Assembly (NCBI GenBank): GCA_947498935.1
Contig: CANMMM010000003.1
Span: 62,001 to 126,000, forward strand
Length of the DNA stretch: 64,000 bases
Source: an uncultured Aquimarina sp.
GTDB taxonomy: Bacteria; Bacteroidota; Bacteroidia; Flavobacteriales; Flavobacteriaceae
Direction of reading: 5' to 3'
The notes under the pieces: generated by a model
Database searches by the model: none
Told to the model about the DNA's origin: nothing
What the model saw: the letters and a program-made list of their open reading frames with translations, nothing else
Part shown: positions 61,205 to 64,000 of the stretch, piece after piece
Position numbering within the stretch: position 1 is the stretch's first letter
Layout of the letters: each line of letters starts with the position of its first letter
Program-made: the position numbers and the translations under genes

Positions 61205-61277
61205 ATAGCTTTCGATTACTAGTACCTACCCACTAGATACCCCTATAGCAAATGGCTATAGATTACTAACATGCACG

Positions 61278-64000
61278 TTATGTTCTCGAAACATAGCGTG
61301 CATGTCTTTTTCTAAAAAACACATACCCGACTACAAGTATCACAAGTATCCCCAATAGCAAATAGTACACTAAATAGCTATCAGGACTACTATCTGTACC
61401 GAATCGAATAGGTGTAGTCGCTCCGTGTAGGATCAATGGGCTCCAATAAAAAGGAGACAGCTCAGACCCCGAATGCTGCTGCAAGTACTGTACCTTGGCA
61501 TTTCGTAATGCACTTGACTTAGAAGTACCTGCTGTAAGCTCCGTATAAAAATCTACTAAAATCGAAGTATTCGACTTTTCATTCGTACTCCATAACGAAG
61601 AAATCACGCTCTCTGCCCCTGCCTGAAAGAATCCTCTAGTCAGACTCAGCACCCCCTCGCCTGGTAATAAAGTGCCTACTCCAGTTTCGCAAGCATCTAA
61701 TACGACCAATGCCGCCTCATTTTTAATAAAAAATAGCTCATCCAACATCAATTTCTCATCACTAAAAGCAATCCACGGTTGCTGTGTAGGCGTAGCACTC
61801 GCATGAGTAGCCAAATGTAGTAATTGATACGCTCCTCCATGCGTAATAAAATGTTGCTTCGTAGCCTGCTCCTCCATAAATACTGTGGCTCCCAACTGTT
61901 GCTGCAGCACCTCAGCCTTATACTTACTTCGCTGCAAACTCGGTAAAGCTAGATTTTGATACGTCACTGGTGCATACAACGCAGCATCCATAGCAGGAGT
62001 TGCCTGCTTTTTAGCTACCTGGTGTGATAACGACAATGAATATAAATAATGAATTTCTGCTACTTCTATCAAATGCGTTTGATCAGCTATCGGCATCAAT
62101 GTTTCGAAAGGCAAGTACTGCAAGGACTGATCTGGAATAATCGTTAACTTTCTTGTACTAGTAGTATCCCACGAGATCGAGATAGGGAACAATTGTCGAT
62201 AAATCGTATGCGCTAGTGATTGATACGTAGCCAACTCTTGGGAAGTTTGTAGCGGTTTACGTAATAACTTACGATATGCCTCCAGTGATTGTTGCAGAGC
62301 AGCCATCTCTTTTATTCTAAAAAAAACAGGAACTCCCTCTGTACTGTATATACCATATCCATCTGTGTCTGAAAAAATATACGCTATCAAATCCGTGTCC
62401 GTTTCCTTTGTATGTGCTATCGCTGCCGAAAAATCCGCTATCTGTATATCTTTTCGATAGGCATAATAAGCAGGAAAACGCGATGCGATACTGTCTAAGA
62501 ACGATTCATAGCGCTTTTCTTTTTCAAAAACATTTTGTCGCTGCTCCGCAGCAGAAATCTGATCCTGTTTCGTATCAGTCGCTTTTGCCTGCTGAATATC
62601 CTGTAATAATTGGTATTCTCGTTCTTGCATTTGCTCTGGCAAAGCCGCTTGCTTCTTAGCTTGCTCATGGGTGAGTTCTTCTAATAAGGATAGGGATTTA
62701 CTTTTTTCCATAAAATAAAAAGCCTGGTCTGGTGCTTTTAATTGATAGCAGATAGATACTGCTAGCGTATACAGATCCACCCCTTTTTCTCGCCAGAAGA
62801 ATTTGGTTTGTGTTTCATAACTCGCCAAATGGATCTCATCCATCACCTGATCCGCTACGATAATCGTTTGTAGTGCTTGCTGCAAATAATCGCGATTGCC
62901 CTGCAGTTCATACCATTGATACCAAGCATTCGCTTTGTCTTTTAAGTCATTGACCAATGCCGCTTTATCCACTGCCGAAGCGATAGCTACCCCAGTAGGT
63001 AATTGCCGATAATCCTGCGGAACCGTATCACTAAAATTATAATAAATCGCCTTTTGGTAATGCTGTAAAGCGGTCTCCATATCCTGCTGTGTCACATAAT
63101 AATCTCCTAAATTATCATATGCCGCGGTTTCAGTAGGATTGTGTGCCAGTGCTTTCCGAAATAAAGCCACTCCTTTTTGCGGCCGCCCCTGCTTTACATA
63201 GATATACCCCAATGCATTGTACAAAGTGGCAATATGATTTGGATTGGGTGTAGGCAATGATAGCGCTATCTCCAATGCCTTTGCATAATGCTGTATTGCT
63301 TTGGGATATACTGCTAATTCTTCATACACATACCCATAGCGATTCTCGATCACAGTCTGCAATTGCAATTGTTTTTCTTTGGGCAAATGCGTAATCGCAT
63401 GCTCCGCATTTTCTAAATACGCTAGTACTTTTTGATACCGATCCACCGTCTGCGTATAGCGTAATACCCTAGAAAAACTGATATATACACTATACAACTC
63501 TCGGTATAGAGTCGGGTCATCGGATTGCAAGATCATTTGTTCGGCCTCATTCAAGTAGTCCAGCACCTTAAAATAATCCCCGCGTTGCATATAATAATTC
63601 GTAATTCCTATGGTATATGCCTGTACCGTAAATCGATCCTTATGTGATTGTCGAGTCAATTCCTTAAAGGTGTTGAGTGCTGCCAATGCATCCCCCGATT
63701 GTTTATAGAAATAAGCTAGATTATTGTAATTTTTATTCACCAACGTAGGCACCGAATCCCGGTACGGATGTAATAAGGACAATGCCTGCCGATTGTGTAT
63801 AATCGCATTTTTAAAATCATGGTGCTGGTAACAGAATTTGCCCAATTCTCCGTACAAAATCCCGCTGGCAATCGAGTCCTGCGCATGTCTCTCTGCCGTG
63901 AGTAGTGATGTAAATGCTTTCAATTGCTGGGCATACGATACCTCTTCCTGATTACGGATGTCTTCAAATGCGTCTGACAATACTACGCTAGGAGACTGTG
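61278..64000 (-). CDS. TPR-CHAT protease-like protein (5' end beyond window)
   Basis: The frame stays open to the right edge, so the N terminus, probably with a signal peptide, is missing; the part seen has at least 906 residues. The first 380 residues hold tandem TPR helices (AYTIGITNYYMQRGDYFKVLDYLNEAEQ, IATLYNALGYIYVKQGRPQKGVALFRKALAHNP, AAYDNLGDYYVTQQDMETALQHYQKAIYYN). A coiled linker follows. The CHAT domain near 550-860 (residues counted from 63980) has the caspase-like dyad H726 in LLHLATHAS and C764 in VVLDACETGVGTLLPGEG. A single TM helix (870-889) and a basic tail end the protein, so the domains lie on the periplasmic side if the signal exists. The target is unknown. Confidence 0.92.
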   Translation of the reverse strand, partial: QSPSVVLSDAFEDIRNQEEVSYAQQLKAFTSLLTAERHAQDSIASGILYGELGKFCYQHHDFKNAIIHNRQALSLLHPYRDSVPTLVNKNYNNLAYFYKQSGDALAALNTFKELTRQSHKDRFTVQAYTIGITNYYMQRGDYFKVLDYLNEAEQMILQSDDPTLYRELYSVYISFSRVLRYTQTVDRYQKVLAYLENAEHAITHLPKEKQLQLQTVIENRYGYVYEELAVYPKAIQHYAKALEIALSLPTPNPNHIATLYNALGYIYVKQGRPQKGVALFRKALAHNPTETAAYDNLGDYYVTQQDMETALQHYQKAIYYNFSDTVPQDYRQLPTGVAIASAVDKAALVNDLKDKANAWYQWYELQGNRDYLQQALQTIIVADQVMDEIHLASYETQTKFFWREKGVDLYTLAVSICYQLKAPDQAFYFMEKSKSLSLLEELTHEQAKKQAALPEQMQEREYQLLQDIQQAKATDTKQDQISAAEQRQNVFEKEKRYESFLDSIASRFPAYYAYRKDIQIADFSAAIAHTKETDTDLIAYIFSDTDGYGIYSTEGVPVFFRIKEMAALQQSLEAYRKLLRKPLQTSQELATYQSLAHTIYRQLFPISISWDTTSTRKLTIIPDQSLQYLPFETLMPIADQTHLIEVAEIHYLYSLSLSHQVAKKQATPAMDAALYAPVTYQNLALPSLQRSKYKAEVLQQQLGATVFMEEQATKQHFITHGGAYQLLHLATHASATPTQQPWIAFSDEKLMLDELFFIKNEAALVVLDACETGVGTLLPGEGVLSLTRGFFQAGAESVISSLWSTNEKSNTSILVDFYTELTAGTSKSSALRNAKVQYLQQHSGSELSPFYWSPLILHGATTPIRFGTDSSPDSYLVYYLLLGILVILVVGYVFFRKRHARYVSRT

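Noticed and set aside
1-64000. tRNA, rRNA and CRISPR arrays
   Set aside because: No cloverleaf with a GTTCRAATC-type arm, no rRNA-like stretch and no regularly spaced short repeats were seen on reading; a small tRNA could still be overlooked by eye.

Overview
The window comes from a member of the Bacteroidetes, most likely a marine-type Flavobacteriaceae. Supporting evidence: a PUR/DUF3276 protein, a cyclophilin-FKBP fusion, TonB-dependent receptors with an N-terminal carboxypeptidase-like domain, PorV-like and C-terminal sorting-domain proteins of the type IX secretion system, a Fnr-type regulator of the Bacteroidetes kind, promoters resembling TAnnTTTG, and almost no Shine-Dalgarno sequences. 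No rRNA, tRNA or CRISPR array was recognised. Both end genes are cut: an ABC exporter at the left edge and a TPR-CHAT protein at the right edge.

Layout. 1-9,000: ABC exporter end, PUR protein, M14 metallocarboxypeptidase, thioredoxin-like protein, secreted proteins and a peptidyl-prolyl isomerase. 9,000-14,700: recQ, divergent from a tight kdsD-tatC-AhpD-like run, then lptB. 14,700-18,500: a repeat-rich gap, a TonB receptor and a small Cys/His-rich secreted protein that suggests metal handling. 18,700-28,800: a type VI secretion island on the minus strand. Its core is a four-gene operon with gaps of 1 to 4 nt (VgrG, PAAR, a 1097-aa VasX-like effector candidate, a two-TM protein). An apparent 5'-truncated toxin tail with an overlapping lipoprotein lies downstream, and two unknown genes lie upstream. 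28,800-33,600: a very AT-rich accessory stretch with small regulators, a possible overlapping small lipoprotein, a ParDE system beside a decayed parE copy, a DNA-methylase remnant and a class II Fic protein. 34,000-47,800: a T9SS-exported serine protease, pssA, a PorV-like protein, lnt, two tandem lectin-domain paralogues, an ABC-F protein, a MacB-type ATPase and a sodium:solute symporter. 48,300-64,000: an OMP_b-brl_3-type receptor, TfoX-like and SRPBCC genes divergent from an HxlR regulator, a Crp/Fnr regulator, fabH, a TetR-ABC1 kinase pair, htpG, a TSP3 lipoprotein and the CHAT protein.

The most unusual feature is intergenic. Three families of dispersed repeats fill the gaps. Family A (nine copies, about 90 bp) has fixed ends (GCGTTAGGGATAG and GGATAGCCCGACCC..AACGCC) and two interchangeable cores. 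Family B (nine copies) is a hairpin with a conserved apex close to TAGCRGCGCTA on A/T-rich arms, and every copy lies 3' of a gene. Some B copies sit inside a larger unit bordered by GAAGTGATT inverted repeats. Family C (two copies) is palindrome-rich. Several strong terminator hairpins have no gene in front of them and may mark small RNAs.

How the parts work together: the central genes serve envelope building (lptB, kdsD, lnt, pssA, fabH, tatC) and surface export (T9SS substrates, TonB receptors). The accessory parts are competition (type VI module) and stress or defence modules (ParDE, Fic, methylase remnant).
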